Source: Aestuariibacter sp. A3R04
Lineage (GTDB): Bacteria; Pseudomonadota; Gammaproteobacteria; Enterobacterales; Alteromonadaceae
Assembly: GCF_018860805.1 (NCBI RefSeq)
Contig: NZ_JAHKQR010000003.1
Coordinates: 1 to 64,000 of the forward strand
DNA: 64,000 bases
Direction of reading: 5' to 3'
The notes under the pieces are model-generated. The model saw nothing but the letters and a program-made list of their open reading frames with translations, was not told the DNA's origin and made no database searches. The translations under genes were made by a program, and so were the position numbers. The first letter of the stretch is position 1; each line of letters starts with the position of its first letter. Positions 18,205-27,476 of the stretch are shown one piece after another.

Positions 18205-19374
18205 TTACGAGCGATATATTGCTTCTAGTGCTTTAGGTATTGCATCTACGTACATTTTTACGTCTTCAATACGCCCTGTACTTACTCGGGACCAAGGTTT
18301 ATAAGCGCGATACTGGCCGCGAATGAGTACGTTTTGTTCTGCCATGGCTTTTTGAAATGCGTTGGCATCGCCGTTATCGCCAAGGTTTACAAAGACAAAA
18401 TTAGTGCTGGATGGGAGTGCGGTGAGACCATTTTCCTTAACTGCTGTCAAAATCATATCTTTGGCTTGAGCTACTTTTTCGCGGGAGAAATCTTTAAAGG
18501 CTTCGTCTTTGTAGCTCGCGATGGCCGCAGCCAGGCCTGCCTGATTCAGCGAATAGCCGCCCAGTCCAAACCTGTTGATAAATGACATGTTCTCTTCGGA
18601 ACCTAGCATGTATCCCACGCGCATACCTGCCAGACCAAATATTTTCGAGAACGTTCGGGCTACAATGATATTATGGCCCTGTTTTATTAACGGAATCATG
18701 GAGTGAGATGGGCCGTCTTCAATTAGTTCATTGTAGGCTTCATCCACGAGGACGAGCGTCTTTTTTGAAGCTTTAATGCAAAACGCTTTGAGTTTCTTGG
18801 GGTCGAGGATTTTCCCCGTTGGATTATTGGGGTTACAAATGTGTACCATGGCCACATTGTCATCGATGGCGTTATAGATAGCGTCTAAATCGATACTCAG
18901 ATCTGCCGTGTTGGGAACCCGTTTTATTTCAGGGCCACCCTGACGTATCGGTGCTTTAGAGGTGGTGTCCCAAAATAAATCCGGCCCGAGAATGACGCCT
19001 TTGCTGGTAGCTGCCAGGGCAGCAAATGCCAGTATTAAGCTGGAACCGGCTGTTACTGAAATATTTTTAGCCGACAGTCCGTACTCTTCTGCAATCATAT
19101 CGGTAAGATACATACCTGCATTGTATGCGTAATAAGCGCCGCCACTTGAGGAGGCATTGGCAATGGCTTTGAGGGCGGCAGGACTGGGACCATAGGGGTT
19201 TTCGTTTGCGTTGAGTTTTGCAATGCCTGCCTGTGGCCCGTATATCACTTTGGGCACGTCCATTGAGGGGCTGGCCGCCAGTGCAGCCGGCGTGAGAATA
19301 CCGGTAGAACTTGCTGCGGTTGCGGCAAGGCTGCCTCCCAAGAAAATTCGTCGCGAAGGGTTGTGAGTCATCAT
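18205..19374 (-). CDS. Tat-exported HisC-like PLP aminotransferase
   Basis: A fold-type I aminotransferase of the histidinol-phosphate aminotransferase-like class. It has LNANENPYGPS near the start, NPNNPTGK, VDEAYNE, and the PLP-binding Lys in RTFSKIFGLAG followed by MRVGY. The N-terminus (SRRIFLGGSL...AALAA) is a clear twin-arginine signal, so the folded, cofactor-loaded enzyme is expected in the periplasm. That is unusual and argues against a role in histidine synthesis. It is the last gene of an operon with a TonB receptor and a TauE-type transporter under a divergent LysR regulator. It may therefore act on an imported amino compound before it crosses the inner membrane. The substrate is unknown. 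Confidence 0.9.
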   Translation of the reverse strand: MMTHNPSRRIFLGGSLAATAASSTGILTPAALAASPSMDVPKVIYGPQAGIAKLNANENPYGPSPAALKAIANASSSGGAYYAYNAGMYLTDMIAEEYGLSAKNISVTAGSSLILAFAALAATSKGVILGPDLFWDTTSKAPIRQGGPEIKRVPNTADLSIDLDAIYNAIDDNVAMVHICNPNNPTGKILDPKKLKAFCIKASKKTLVLVDEAYNELIEDGPSHSMIPLIKQGHNIIVARTFSKIFGLAGMRVGYMLGSEENMSFINRFGLGGYSLNQAGLAAAIASYKDEAFKDFSREKVAQAKDMILTAVKENGLTALPSSTNFVFVNLGDNGDANAFQKAMAEQNVLIRGQYRAYKPWSRVSTGRIEDVKMYVDAIPKALEAIYRS

Positions 19375-19401
19375 TATTTTCCTTTTTAGAAAGCGTAAAA
19401 A

Positions 19402-20223
19402 TTAAAATGCTTTGTAAAACATGCCCGCCGACACAATTATCAAATAGATACCAAATAAGCGTTTGAGCATTTTTTCGCTGAAACTGTGGGCCATATTGGC
19501 GCCAATGGGCGCGGTCATAATGGCGCCAATACTGATGGCTATCAGAGCGGGGATATTGACGTAGCCTACTGTCCCTACCGGCAACGCGGCGGTTTCAGAG
19601 TGGCGCATAAACAAAAAGCCAATCGCACCGGGCAAGCCGATGAGAAAGCCTACACCTGCAGCGGTAGCTACCGCTTGTTGAATGGATCGGCGGCACATGA
19701 CCATTGTAATTACTGTGGGAGTACCACCGCCAATCCCTAAAAGGGCTGAAAAACCGCCGAGGACAAATGCCAACGACGCCCTTCCGATACCTTTGGGCAT
19801 AGAGAAATACACCCCCGGCCTGACGACAAAGTCGGGGAACAAGAAGTAAATAGAGTACAACAATACCCCTGCTGCGAAGACGATTTTAAGGCCGCCAGCA
19901 CTGGTGTTGTCGGCGATTAGCAGGCCGCCTATGACACCAAGGACAATCCACACAGACCATGATTTGAGCACTTCAAAGTCCACTGCGCCTTTTGCTTTGT
20001 GGGCAATAACGGAGCGCAGACTCGATACCACAATCGAGGCCAGTGATGTGCCAATGGCAACCTTTACAATTTCATCGGAATCCGGAACAAAAAATGGGAA
20101 AACAATAGACAGGGCAGGAACAACTACAAAACCACCGCCATTGCCAAACAGGCCTGACGTTATCCCGGCAATGGCACCTGCCGCACATAACGTTAGCACA
20201 AACCAGACCAACTCTATTTCCAT
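19402..20223 (-). CDS. TauE/SafE family membrane transporter
   Basis: A polytopic inner-membrane protein of 273 residues with the repeated glycine-rich signatures of the TauE/SafE (DUF81) family: GAIAGITSGLFGNGGGFVVVPAL in the first half and GFSALLGIGGGTPTVITMVM in the second. The family exports sulfite or organic anions; the direction and substrate cannot be read from sequence. It lies between a TonB receptor and a Tat-exported aminotransferase in one operon. This is one of three sulfur-anion exporter candidates in the window, with the TauE at 34 kb and the YeiH type at 30 kb. Confidence 0.9.
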   Translation of the reverse strand: MEIELVWFVLTLCAAGAIAGITSGLFGNGGGFVVVPALSIVFPFFVPDSDEIVKVAIGTSLASIVVSSLRSVIAHKAKGAVDFEVLKSWSVWIVLGVIGGLLIADNTSAGGLKIVFAAGVLLYSIYFLFPDFVVRPGVYFSMPKGIGRASLAFVLGGFSALLGIGGGTPTVITMVMCRRSIQQAVATAAGVGFLIGLPGAIGFLFMRHSETAALPVGTVGYVNIPALIAISIGAIMTAPIGANMAHSFSEKMLKRLFGIYLIIVSAGMFYKAF

Positions 20224-20286
20224 AACAACATAACCTCACACATTTGTGTATATCGTTTCTGCGCGCTTAGTCGCGCTAAAATCGGC

Positions 20287-20312
20287 AAAGTCGACCACTA
20301 GGGGTCGACTTT
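20287..20312. terminator. Intergenic hairpin between TonB receptor and TauE genes
   Basis: A perfect 10-bp inverted repeat (AAAGTCGACC / GGTCGACTTT, 6-nt loop) directly downstream of the TonB receptor stop and upstream of tauE. No clean T-run follows, so it may be an mRNA-stabilising or attenuating structure that lowers transporter expression relative to the receptor rather than a full terminator. Confidence 0.6.
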
Positions 20313-20340
20313 CCGAGGGGGAACACCTTGCGACCGTGAC

Positions 20341-22914
20341 TTAGAAAGTAAAGGCCAGCTTGGTGTAATAGTAGCCGCCCTGCCAGTCGACAATAGAGTC
20401 GGAACGGTAGATGCGTCCACAACAGGTTTCCCCCATTTCTTCAGAGCCCGCATCCGGGTATTCGTCAAACAGATTTCGTGCCCCCGCGGTTAACGACAAG
20501 TTCTCACTGATGTGATAAGTCGCTTCGAGGTCAAACAGTACTTGAGGGTCGAACTTCTGCGTGATAATGAGATCGCTGTTTGCTGCATTCTCGTACTCGC
20601 CGTAGTAGTTCATCCGGGCTACAACCATCCAGTCTTCATAACTATGCTTCACTGACATTACACCACGTATGTCAGGCGTACCATTTTCCAAATCGAATTC
20701 GTCTTCTGCGTTGTAGAAGTTCTGCGGATCGTCTTCTAAAGTGGTTTTATTGTAGTTGAAGGATGCTGTGATTGTGGTGTCACCCATATCAGACTGCATG
20801 CTATAAGTACCTACGACATCTAAACCTTCAGTTTTGGTGTCGAAGGCGTTTTGGAAGTAGAAAACACCGCCAATGGATTCCGCACCAGAAACACCGGCAT
20901 TCGCCAGACTGAGGTAACGTTGATAGTCTTCCGGATCTTCTGCGTTGGGATCAGAACTTACGTCCAGTGTTGAGATTGCATTCAGGCGGTCTTCCAAATC
21001 GATGTTGTAGTAATCGACGGTAAGGGTAAAGTCGCCGAAGTCGCCAGTCATACCCAAAGTGAAGTTGGTTGATTTTTCAGGCGCCAAATCACTTGCGCCC
21101 AATGCTTGGGCAACAGCACTGCTGGCCGGGAATAATCCGGTTGCCACCGGGAAGCCGTTCGGCAATCTGGTTGAAACGTTAGTGGTACCTTGCTGACCCG
21201 GTGTTGGAGCGCGAAAACCGGTCCCGTAAGATGAACGGATAGCTATCTCGCTGGTGATTTGGTAAATACCTGCGACTTTGTATACTAATTCAGAGCCGAA
21301 ATCTGAATAATCTTCATATCGCAGTGCCGCCTGCATGAAAATATCGTCGGTAACATCGCCAGAAATGTCGCCGTAAACCGCGTAGGAATCACGGGTGTAC
21401 TCTCCTGAAAATTCAGGTGAGTAGCCAGGGAAGCCATTAGAGCCTACGCCTACAACAGTATACACCGGATCGCCAGAGTCGGCACAGTCTAACCCCGAGA
21501 TGGCTGACCCGGCAGCAGTTGCCGTACCGTCGTCATTACAAAAACCCCACGGGTCTGCAGAGGCATACGGCCCAGCCTCGTATGATGATTCTTCACCACC
21601 GGCAATGTCGTAAGACTCATCGAGGTAACTAACTCCAAATGCGAGGATGTATTCAGCAAGATCATAGGTAAAATCCGCTTGGAATTGCAGTTCTTCGTTG
21701 GTCAATGAACCAGGGTTAAACGATGTTGGAGACAGGTTCCCCATAGACGGGTTAATGGTGTTTTTCAGTGTGTATTCAATTTCGTTTGAACCATAACGGC
21801 CACTGATATCATAAGTCCAGGCACCGCTCATGCCCTTGAGGCCACCCACCAATGAGTAGTCTGTAATATCACCAAAGAACCGCGGCGTAAAACCACCGGG
21901 GAAGAATTCGGAGGGACTCCACACCGATCCATCCTCCAGACGAATATCTTCAATTGTACCATTTCCTGGGTAACGATAGAAAAACGAACCGTCGCCTTCA
22001 CTTTCAGAATAGTTACCGAACGCATACAACTCTACAGCATCAGAAATTGTATAACCTGAGTTAAAGAAAATTCTCGTACCACTGCTATTTGGCTGGCCCC
22101 AAGGTTGAACTTCGTCAGAGCCGTGAACGTCGTTTGCGTTTGCAATTGCTGCTGCAATGTATTCATCAGACTGATCAGTAACACAAAACCAGCTTTCACA
22201 GTACTGTTCACCGCGGAACGTGGCTTCGGAATCTGTGTATTCTGCGGAGATACTTAAGAATCCATCATCACCAAGGGCAAACCCTTTGTTACCACTAATA
22301 ACGATTTGATCGCCATCGCCTTCGTAATACTGCCCAACTTCGGCTGTTAGCGAACCTCCTTCGGTGTTATTTTTCAACTGGAAGTTAATAACCCCAGCTA
22401 TGGCGTCAGAGCCATACTGGGCGGCTGCGCCATCTCGAAGTACTTCTACTGAACCGATTGCCGCAGTGGGTATGGTGGCAAGGTCCGGTCCCTGGGTACC
22501 CGAGCCGCCAATTTGAACCAGTGCTGCCCGATGTCTGCGCTTGGAATTCACCAGAACCAGGGTTTTATCGGTAGGAAGACCTCGCAGTGTGGCGGGGCGA
22601 ATAAATGTGCCGCCATCAGAAATAGGCTGACGGGAAAGAGAATAAGAGGGAACTAAGGTCATCATAACATCGTTCATGTCAGAAAACGCGACCCCTTCCA
22701 TATCTTCAGCAGTCAGTACATCAACGGGTACCGGTGAACTCGTTACTGATCGAGGTGCACCGCGGGCACCGACTACCGCGATTCTTTCCAGAGACGGGTC
22801 GGCGTCAGTTGTATCCGCTTCCTGTGCGTATACAGACGGAGTAAGTGCCATTGCCATTGATAAACCGGTCAGACCGGCGTAAACGGATGCACTGAGCTTT
22901 CTTATTTTCATCAT
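20341..22914 (-). CDS. TonB-dependent outer-membrane receptor
   Basis: An 857-residue receptor with a signal peptide ending near SVYAQ, a plug domain (PVPVDVLTAEDM; VLVNSKRRHRAAL; VEVLRDGAAAQYGSDAIAGVINF) and a long beta-barrel ending in the typical aromatic C-terminus (YYYTKLAFTF). There is no N-terminal secretin/STN signalling extension. It heads an operon with tauE and the Tat aminotransferase and is divergent from a LysR regulator, so it probably imports the substrate of that pathway. The ligand class cannot be named. The sulfur-exporter neighbour suggests an organosulfur or amino compound, but this is inference. Confidence 0.93.
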   Translation of the reverse strand: MMKIRKLSASVYAGLTGLSMAMALTPSVYAQEADTTDADPSLERIAVVGARGAPRSVTSSPVPVDVLTAEDMEGVAFSDMNDVMMTLVPSYSLSRQPISDGGTFIRPATLRGLPTDKTLVLVNSKRRHRAALVQIGGSGTQGPDLATIPTAAIGSVEVLRDGAAAQYGSDAIAGVINFQLKNNTEGGSLTAEVGQYYEGDGDQIVISGNKGFALGDDGFLSISAEYTDSEATFRGEQYCESWFCVTDQSDEYIAAAIANANDVHGSDEVQPWGQPNSSGTRIFFNSGYTISDAVELYAFGNYSESEGDGSFFYRYPGNGTIEDIRLEDGSVWSPSEFFPGGFTPRFFGDITDYSLVGGLKGMSGAWTYDISGRYGSNEIEYTLKNTINPSMGNLSPTSFNPGSLTNEELQFQADFTYDLAEYILAFGVSYLDESYDIAGGEESSYEAGPYASADPWGFCNDDGTATAAGSAISGLDCADSGDPVYTVVGVGSNGFPGYSPEFSGEYTRDSYAVYGDISGDVTDDIFMQAALRYEDYSDFGSELVYKVAGIYQITSEIAIRSSYGTGFRAPTPGQQGTTNVSTRLPNGFPVATGLFPASSAVAQALGASDLAPEKSTNFTLGMTGDFGDFTLTVDYYNIDLEDRLNAISTLDVSSDPNAEDPEDYQRYLSLANAGVSGAESIGGVFYFQNAFDTKTEGLDVVGTYSMQSDMGDTTITASFNYNKTTLEDDPQNFYNAEDEFDLENGTPDIRGVMSVKHSYEDWMVVARMNYYGEYENAANSDLIITQKFDPQVLFDLEATYHISENLSLTAGARNLFDEYPDAGSEEMGETCCGRIYRSDSIVDWQGGYYYTKLAFTF

Positions 22915-23367
22915 GTGTGTTCCCAGAGTTATGCTTGATTGCTCTTATTTTTCATATCGCGGACTGAGTAAAACTCTCGCCCAACTGTGGTCCACAGCAG
23001 CACCATTTGAATGCAGCAGGCTACATCAAGTGCGCGTATTTATTTTCGCGCTGTGTAGTTGCCAGACTAAAAAAACATCGACGCATGACGGAAGAAAAAA
23101 GAATATTGAGGGGTATAAGAAAAATGTTGAGCTAGCAAAAAAACACTAATTAATCATAGGGTAAGAGATAATCTGCAGAGAGCAACTAAATGTCAATGAG
23201 TGCCTGATTAACGTTTTTTTTACGTGTGGTGGATGTCATAGAGCTGTAATTGGCACATGGCTTGCTGCGTCACAGGAAAAGTCCCACGTTAACAGGATGT
23301 GACACGACAATAAGTAAGGGCAAGTACTGACAGAATTAGACGTAACCAGTGTCAGGAGACAGGCCGG
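22915..23367. other. Divergent control region between TonB receptor and LysR gene
   Basis: 453 bases with no convincing gene. The region must hold the back-to-back promoters of the receptor operon and the LysR regulator and, by family rule, LysR binding sites (T-N11-A type). I could not single out one site with confidence. The LysR start is preceded by a good AGGAGA ribosome site. Confidence 0.5.
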
Positions 23368-24342
23368 ATGAATTCCAAACAGCTACAGTATTTTCTAATT
23401 ACTGCAAAAGCGGGCAGTATTGCTGCTGCCGCAAGAGAACTGGATATTGCACAACCAGCGATCAGTCAGCAACTCGCTAACCTGGAGCGGGAAATGGGCG
23501 CTCCCCTTTTCCACCGCAGTTTCAAGGGGGTGTCGCTTACCGAAGCGGGTGACATCTTCGCCAAACACGCGCGCAAGCTTGTGGATGATATCAACGCGGC
23601 AAAAGCTGAATTACGTTATTTGACTGACGAACGGGAAAGTACAGTAAAGGTGGGAATGTTGCCCTCGATCGGGAACGTGCTGTCGATGTCACTGATAGCG
23701 GAAGCTGAACTAACTAAGGGGAAGCTAAAACTGGATATCAGTACTGGCCCGTCCTATTCCGTTCGCGGTTGGTTAGAGAAAAACGAGATCGATATCGCCA
23801 TCACTTACGAGCAGGATATTGACCCCGCCATTATGGTGTGTCAGCCGCTAATAGAAGAATACATGTACCTCGTTGTTGGGGCAAACGAAGCATCCGCAGT
23901 TTATCAGTCATTAAAAGACAGAAATAGTATTGCTTTTTGGGAGTTGAGTGAGTTTGCTTTGCTCAGTCCTGGAGAGCGTGATGCACTGGGCAAACTCATC
24001 CAGGACTACGAAAAACAGACCGGTGTTGCCCTGAATTATACCGGTGGGTATTCCGGCCAGTTAATGACTGCGTTCAGGCAACTATTGCAAAGTGAAAGTG
24101 CCATGATCTTGCCTTCTTCTGCCATTTTTCACCTGGAAGAAAGCGGCTTGGTTAAGGCGCTTAAAATTGAGCAGCCTGAGATGAAGCGCCAGGTATATCT
24201 CGCTACTAGCCGCAGTGTGACATTGTCAGACAGCAACCTGAAAATGCAGGATGTTATTCGCCGTGTTGCAGCTCAGGAGCAAGCGTTGAATCACTGGCGA
24301 GGACGGTTACATCACGGACGGTTGACTGTAGCCTGTGCCTAA
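23368..24342 (+). CDS. LysR-family transcriptional regulator
   Basis: A 324-residue LysR regulator: an N-terminal winged helix-turn-helix (residues about 1-60; LQYFLITAKAGSIAAAARELD, QPAISQQLANLE, PLFHRS, LTEAG) and a C-terminal periplasmic-binding-protein-like effector domain. It is transcribed divergently from the TonB receptor / TauE / aminotransferase operon and is its likely activator, with the pathway substrate or product as co-inducer. Its stop overlaps by a few bases the stop of the convergent EEP phosphodiesterase gene (24339-24342). The domain architecture resembles the CynR/NAC-like branch, but I do not assign a subgroup. Confidence 0.94.
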   Translation: MNSKQLQYFLITAKAGSIAAAARELDIAQPAISQQLANLEREMGAPLFHRSFKGVSLTEAGDIFAKHARKLVDDINAAKAELRYLTDERESTVKVGMLPSIGNVLSMSLIAEAELTKGKLKLDISTGPSYSVRGWLEKNEIDIAITYEQDIDPAIMVCQPLIEEYMYLVVGANEASAVYQSLKDRNSIAFWELSEFALLSPGERDALGKLIQDYEKQTGVALNYTGGYSGQLMTAFRQLLQSESAMILPSSAIFHLEESGLVKALKIEQPEMKRQVYLATSRSVTLSDSNLKMQDVIRRVAAQEQALNHWRGRLHHGRLTVACA

Positions 24343-25058
24343 TCGCTTGCCAGGCTTAGTGGCAAGCAAATGTCAGCCTGCACCGGAAGATGGTCAGACA
24401 GTATTTTAGTTTGACGGTTTCTCAGTTTTTTTATCCTTGTTAGCCGAATGTCCGGGGACGTCCAAAATCTGTCCAGAGAAAACAATGGCAATACGCTGGG
24501 AAAGGTGGCGCCTACTTTATGCTGCTGCATAACCTTGTCCAGATGACGAAATGCACGGGTAAAAAACTGCCACTCATTGAAGTCGCCGCCGAGGATCACC
24601 GGGCTTGGTTTCGTGGCCAGTATCGAGGCAATATATTCGTGAAGTTTTCTAAATTGTGAGCGACGTTCTTTTTTTGTTAACCCCTTATGGGTATTAATCA
24701 CCGTGAGCGGTCCTTGTGGCGTCATCAGTTCTACCGTCTGAATGTTTCGAGGCTGAACCCCCTGTTGACTGACGTCTAGTGTGTGTTGCGCTATTACCGG
24801 AAAGCGCGTAAGAAGCGCATTTCCATACCATCCAGAAGGTTCTACGAGTGCGGGGGACGGCACCAACTCAAATACCTTATCAGCACAGATATCGCGGATG
24901 TCCGACTCGATTTCACGGTCAGGGGCGCGGGTATCCATTTCCTGCAGTAACACGATATCAGCACGTTGCTCTGCCAGGAATCGGCCAATCCGTCGGTAGT
25001 CGTGCCGCTTGTCTGTACCCACACCACTGTGGATGTTGTAACTTATTATGCGATACAT
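24339..25058 (-). CDS. Endonuclease/exonuclease/phosphatase (EEP) family protein, YbhP-like
   Basis: A 239-residue metal-dependent phosphodiesterase-fold protein. Motifs: SYNIHSG at the N-terminus, LLQEMDTR, NTHKGL, LGGDFNEW and SDHLPV (catalytic Asn, Glu, His, Asp/Asn, His). The ATG at 25058 overlaps the end of the phospholipase D gene by 13 bases; a longer frame to 25142 runs deep into that gene and is rejected. The pairing of a cardiolipin-synthase-like PLD protein with an EEP protein matches the E. coli ybhP-clsB arrangement, which suggests a role in phospholipid turnover. The substrate is unproven. Confidence 0.88.
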   Translation of the reverse strand: MYRIISYNIHSGVGTDKRHDYRRIGRFLAEQRADIVLLQEMDTRAPDREIESDIRDICADKVFELVPSPALVEPSGWYGNALLTRFPVIAQHTLDVSQQGVQPRNIQTVELMTPQGPLTVINTHKGLTKKERRSQFRKLHEYIASILATKPSPVILGGDFNEWQFFTRAFRHLDKVMQQHKVGATFPSVLPLFSLDRFWTSPDIRLTRIKKLRNRQTKILSDHLPVQADICLPLSLASD

Positions 25059-27238
25059 TCTTCGCCCTTCGCTTTTTCCGCTTGCTTGCGAGCCTGGTAG
25101 CGTTTGGCAATTTTTTGCGAACCCCAAATCATCAAGGCCCACAACGCGATGCCACCAACAAGGTAAGAGATGGTTTCCGGTGACGGATTGCGAAAGATTT
25201 GCGTAATGGAATCACCGACCAGGCCTTTAGCTATCATGGGAGGAAACATACCCAAAAAGGTGCCGACGAGAAATTGCACTAAGCCGATTGAAGAAATACC
25301 AGCTACGAGGTTGACCAAGCTAAAGGGGGCGATGGGTAGCATTCTTATTGCCGCTACACCCACGATACCGCTGGATTTTAGCTTCCTGTCTACGACTTCG
25401 ACCTTCGGGCCGCCAATTTTTTTCAGACCCGCGTTGCCGGCGAGATTGCCTATGCCAAACATACAGGCCGAGCTGAGTAAGGCTCCTAAAATACCGTACA
25501 GCGGCCCCCACACCGGGCCGAAAATGGCAGAAACTGCCAATGACATTACTGTGACAGGGAAGAAGAAGAAGCCGCCAACAAGATAAACCAGTAATACGGT
25601 AGGCAAGGCAAAGTAGGTCCCGCGACTTTCTTCTAAAAATGCATTAATGTTGTCTGTGGATAACCACGGAATAAAGTGACTGGCTGTAAGCAATAGGCCT
25701 GCCAGAATAGTAACGCAGAGCACGCCGATACTGATCATAATAGTACGTCTGCGGGGGTTTTTTACTGGCATTACTGTGCCTCCGAGTGTAGGCATGGGCG
25801 GAATAAGCGGCTCTTCCGGATCAGACAAACTGGAGAAAAAGTTTTTTCCGGATGCTTGGTCTGTAAAAATTTCATCCCGTACCTGAGTCAATACATATCC
25901 GTGGGCAAGTTGCCCTTCCATAAGCGCCCTCACAGGGTTTTTCTGAGTCATCAGGGCTGACACGTCATTCAGGGTCCTGCCGGTGTGTTCCGCCAAAAGG
26001 TCATCCCTTACCCGGCTAATTTGGCGGCGGTTGTCTTCGCAGTTGCCAAACAGCACCATGTCAATTTCCGTATCCAGCGACATGGAGCGATTGCTGATAT
26101 TTGACGAACCGATCACCAGGTAATTGTCGTCCACGGTCATGACTTTTGAATGGATGCGCTTTGTTGCGCTTATTCCGATTTCGTTAGTAATGGAAGAGTA
26201 TGACATTAGGATCCTGTCTGGCGAAATGCCATCCTCAAGGATTTTCTTGAACTCGATGCGGCCGGCCCAAAACGCTTCGCACTCAAATTTTCCCTTCGGC
26301 TCATAGGAACTGACGATGATGACGTGTAAGTTGGGTTTTTCCTTCAGGCGTCGGTTGAGCGCTTCGGCAATTTCCTGACGAGAAGTAAACTGGTTCTCGA
26401 TGTATATCACTCGCTCAGCCTGAGCGATGAGGTCGAGCAACATGTGCCTGACTTCCTGAACGGGTTCGACTTCATCCATAAATGGAATGGTTCTTGCCAA
26501 TGCGCAGTGGACTTTCTCAAACCAGGGCTCAAAGTCAGTGGGCCAGGCATCTGGCAATGGACTGTCTATGGCAGTTTGCGCGTCTTCGCGAACCGCTATG
26601 GGCTCCGCTTGTGCTACGCGCAACCAGCGCCAGCGCACCAACTCGCAAAACCTTTCGACCACGGGCCCAGCAGACACAATTTGTACGTCGTGGAGTGGGC
26701 CATAGGTACCGTCAGGACCTTTTCTTTCCTCACTGTTTACCGCATGATCCCGGGTATCCCACCGGTTTGTTGAGATGTCCATACCGCCAGAGAACACCAG
26801 TTCATCGTCGATAACGACAATCTTCTGATGCTGGCTGCCTCCCATGGGGATCGTGTCGTCCAACTCTGTTTGCACATTGTCCGGGGTTTTTTCATCCCAT
26901 ACTTCTTTGGCCCACATTTCTCTTTGGGCAAAAAAAGCCAGGGATGAATCCCACCTCAGAAGGTAAATTCTGATGTCGGGAGACTGTTTGGCCTTCCAGG
27001 CGAGTAAATCGCTTACCACTGAAGGCGCATCACTGCGAATATCATCTTCGCCGCGAAGCAGGCGGATCCGGCTGTCGATGTCCCAGCCCACGATAAAAAT
27101 ACTGTGTTTGGCTTTAACAATGGATGAGTGTAGTGCTTTGTAGTAGTTTCCGCAGTCAATCAAAGGAGCGGCATAACTGGCTGCGCTGGTGGCCCAGCAG
27201 TTCTCTCCCTGTTTGAAAATTGATTGTGTTGTTGACAT
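25046..27238 (-). CDS. Phospholipase D / VTT (DedA-type) fusion protein
   Basis: A 730-residue fusion. The N-terminal two-thirds has two HKD motifs (HQKIVVIDD near residue 140 and HSKVMTVDD near residue 370) followed by GSSNISNRS, as in phospholipase D/cardiolipin-synthase enzymes. The C-terminal third has about five membrane segments with the VTT/SNARE-associated (DedA-like) core (FFFFPVTVMSLAVSAIFGP, AIRMLPIAPFSLVNLVAG). DedA-like proteins are linked to lipid scrambling or flipping, so the fusion could couple phospholipid head-group exchange to transbilayer movement. The ATG at 27238 follows a near-perfect GGAGGG ribosome site and is preferred to the upstream start at 27283. The EEP gene overlaps its 3' end. 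Confidence 0.92.
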   Translation of the reverse strand: MSTTQSIFKQGENCWATSAASYAAPLIDCGNYYKALHSSIVKAKHSIFIVGWDIDSRIRLLRGEDDIRSDAPSVVSDLLAWKAKQSPDIRIYLLRWDSSLAFFAQREMWAKEVWDEKTPDNVQTELDDTIPMGGSQHQKIVVIDDELVFSGGMDISTNRWDTRDHAVNSEERKGPDGTYGPLHDVQIVSAGPVVERFCELVRWRWLRVAQAEPIAVREDAQTAIDSPLPDAWPTDFEPWFEKVHCALARTIPFMDEVEPVQEVRHMLLDLIAQAERVIYIENQFTSRQEIAEALNRRLKEKPNLHVIIVSSYEPKGKFECEAFWAGRIEFKKILEDGISPDRILMSYSSITNEIGISATKRIHSKVMTVDDNYLVIGSSNISNRSMSLDTEIDMVLFGNCEDNRRQISRVRDDLLAEHTGRTLNDVSALMTQKNPVRALMEGQLAHGYVLTQVRDEIFTDQASGKNFFSSLSDPEEPLIPPMPTLGGTVMPVKNPRRRTIMISIGVLCVTILAGLLLTASHFIPWLSTDNINAFLEESRGTYFALPTVLLVYLVGGFFFFPVTVMSLAVSAIFGPVWGPLYGILGALLSSACMFGIGNLAGNAGLKKIGGPKVEVVDRKLKSSGIVGVAAIRMLPIAPFSLVNLVAGISSIGLVQFLVGTFLGMFPPMIAKGLVGDSITQIFRNPSPETISYLVGGIALWALMIWGSQKIAKRYQARKQAEKAKGEECIA

Positions 27239-27476
27239 CTTTCCCTCCTCATCCCCATCGGACTGAGCGTATAGCACGGACAAATATGCTTAACGTTGCA
27301 CAGGGTATACCAACACATCTGTTGAGCTGAAAGTTCTTCAACACTATGAATAGTTTGATTTTTTTGTTTTTCTGGCCGTTTGGCGAGTGGCGCGGAGTAC
27401 AAGTTCGGGAAAACTTTATCCCTTTGTCTGTAACTCTTTCAGAAGGTAAAAAGTGAAAACGATACTGTGTTCACGA

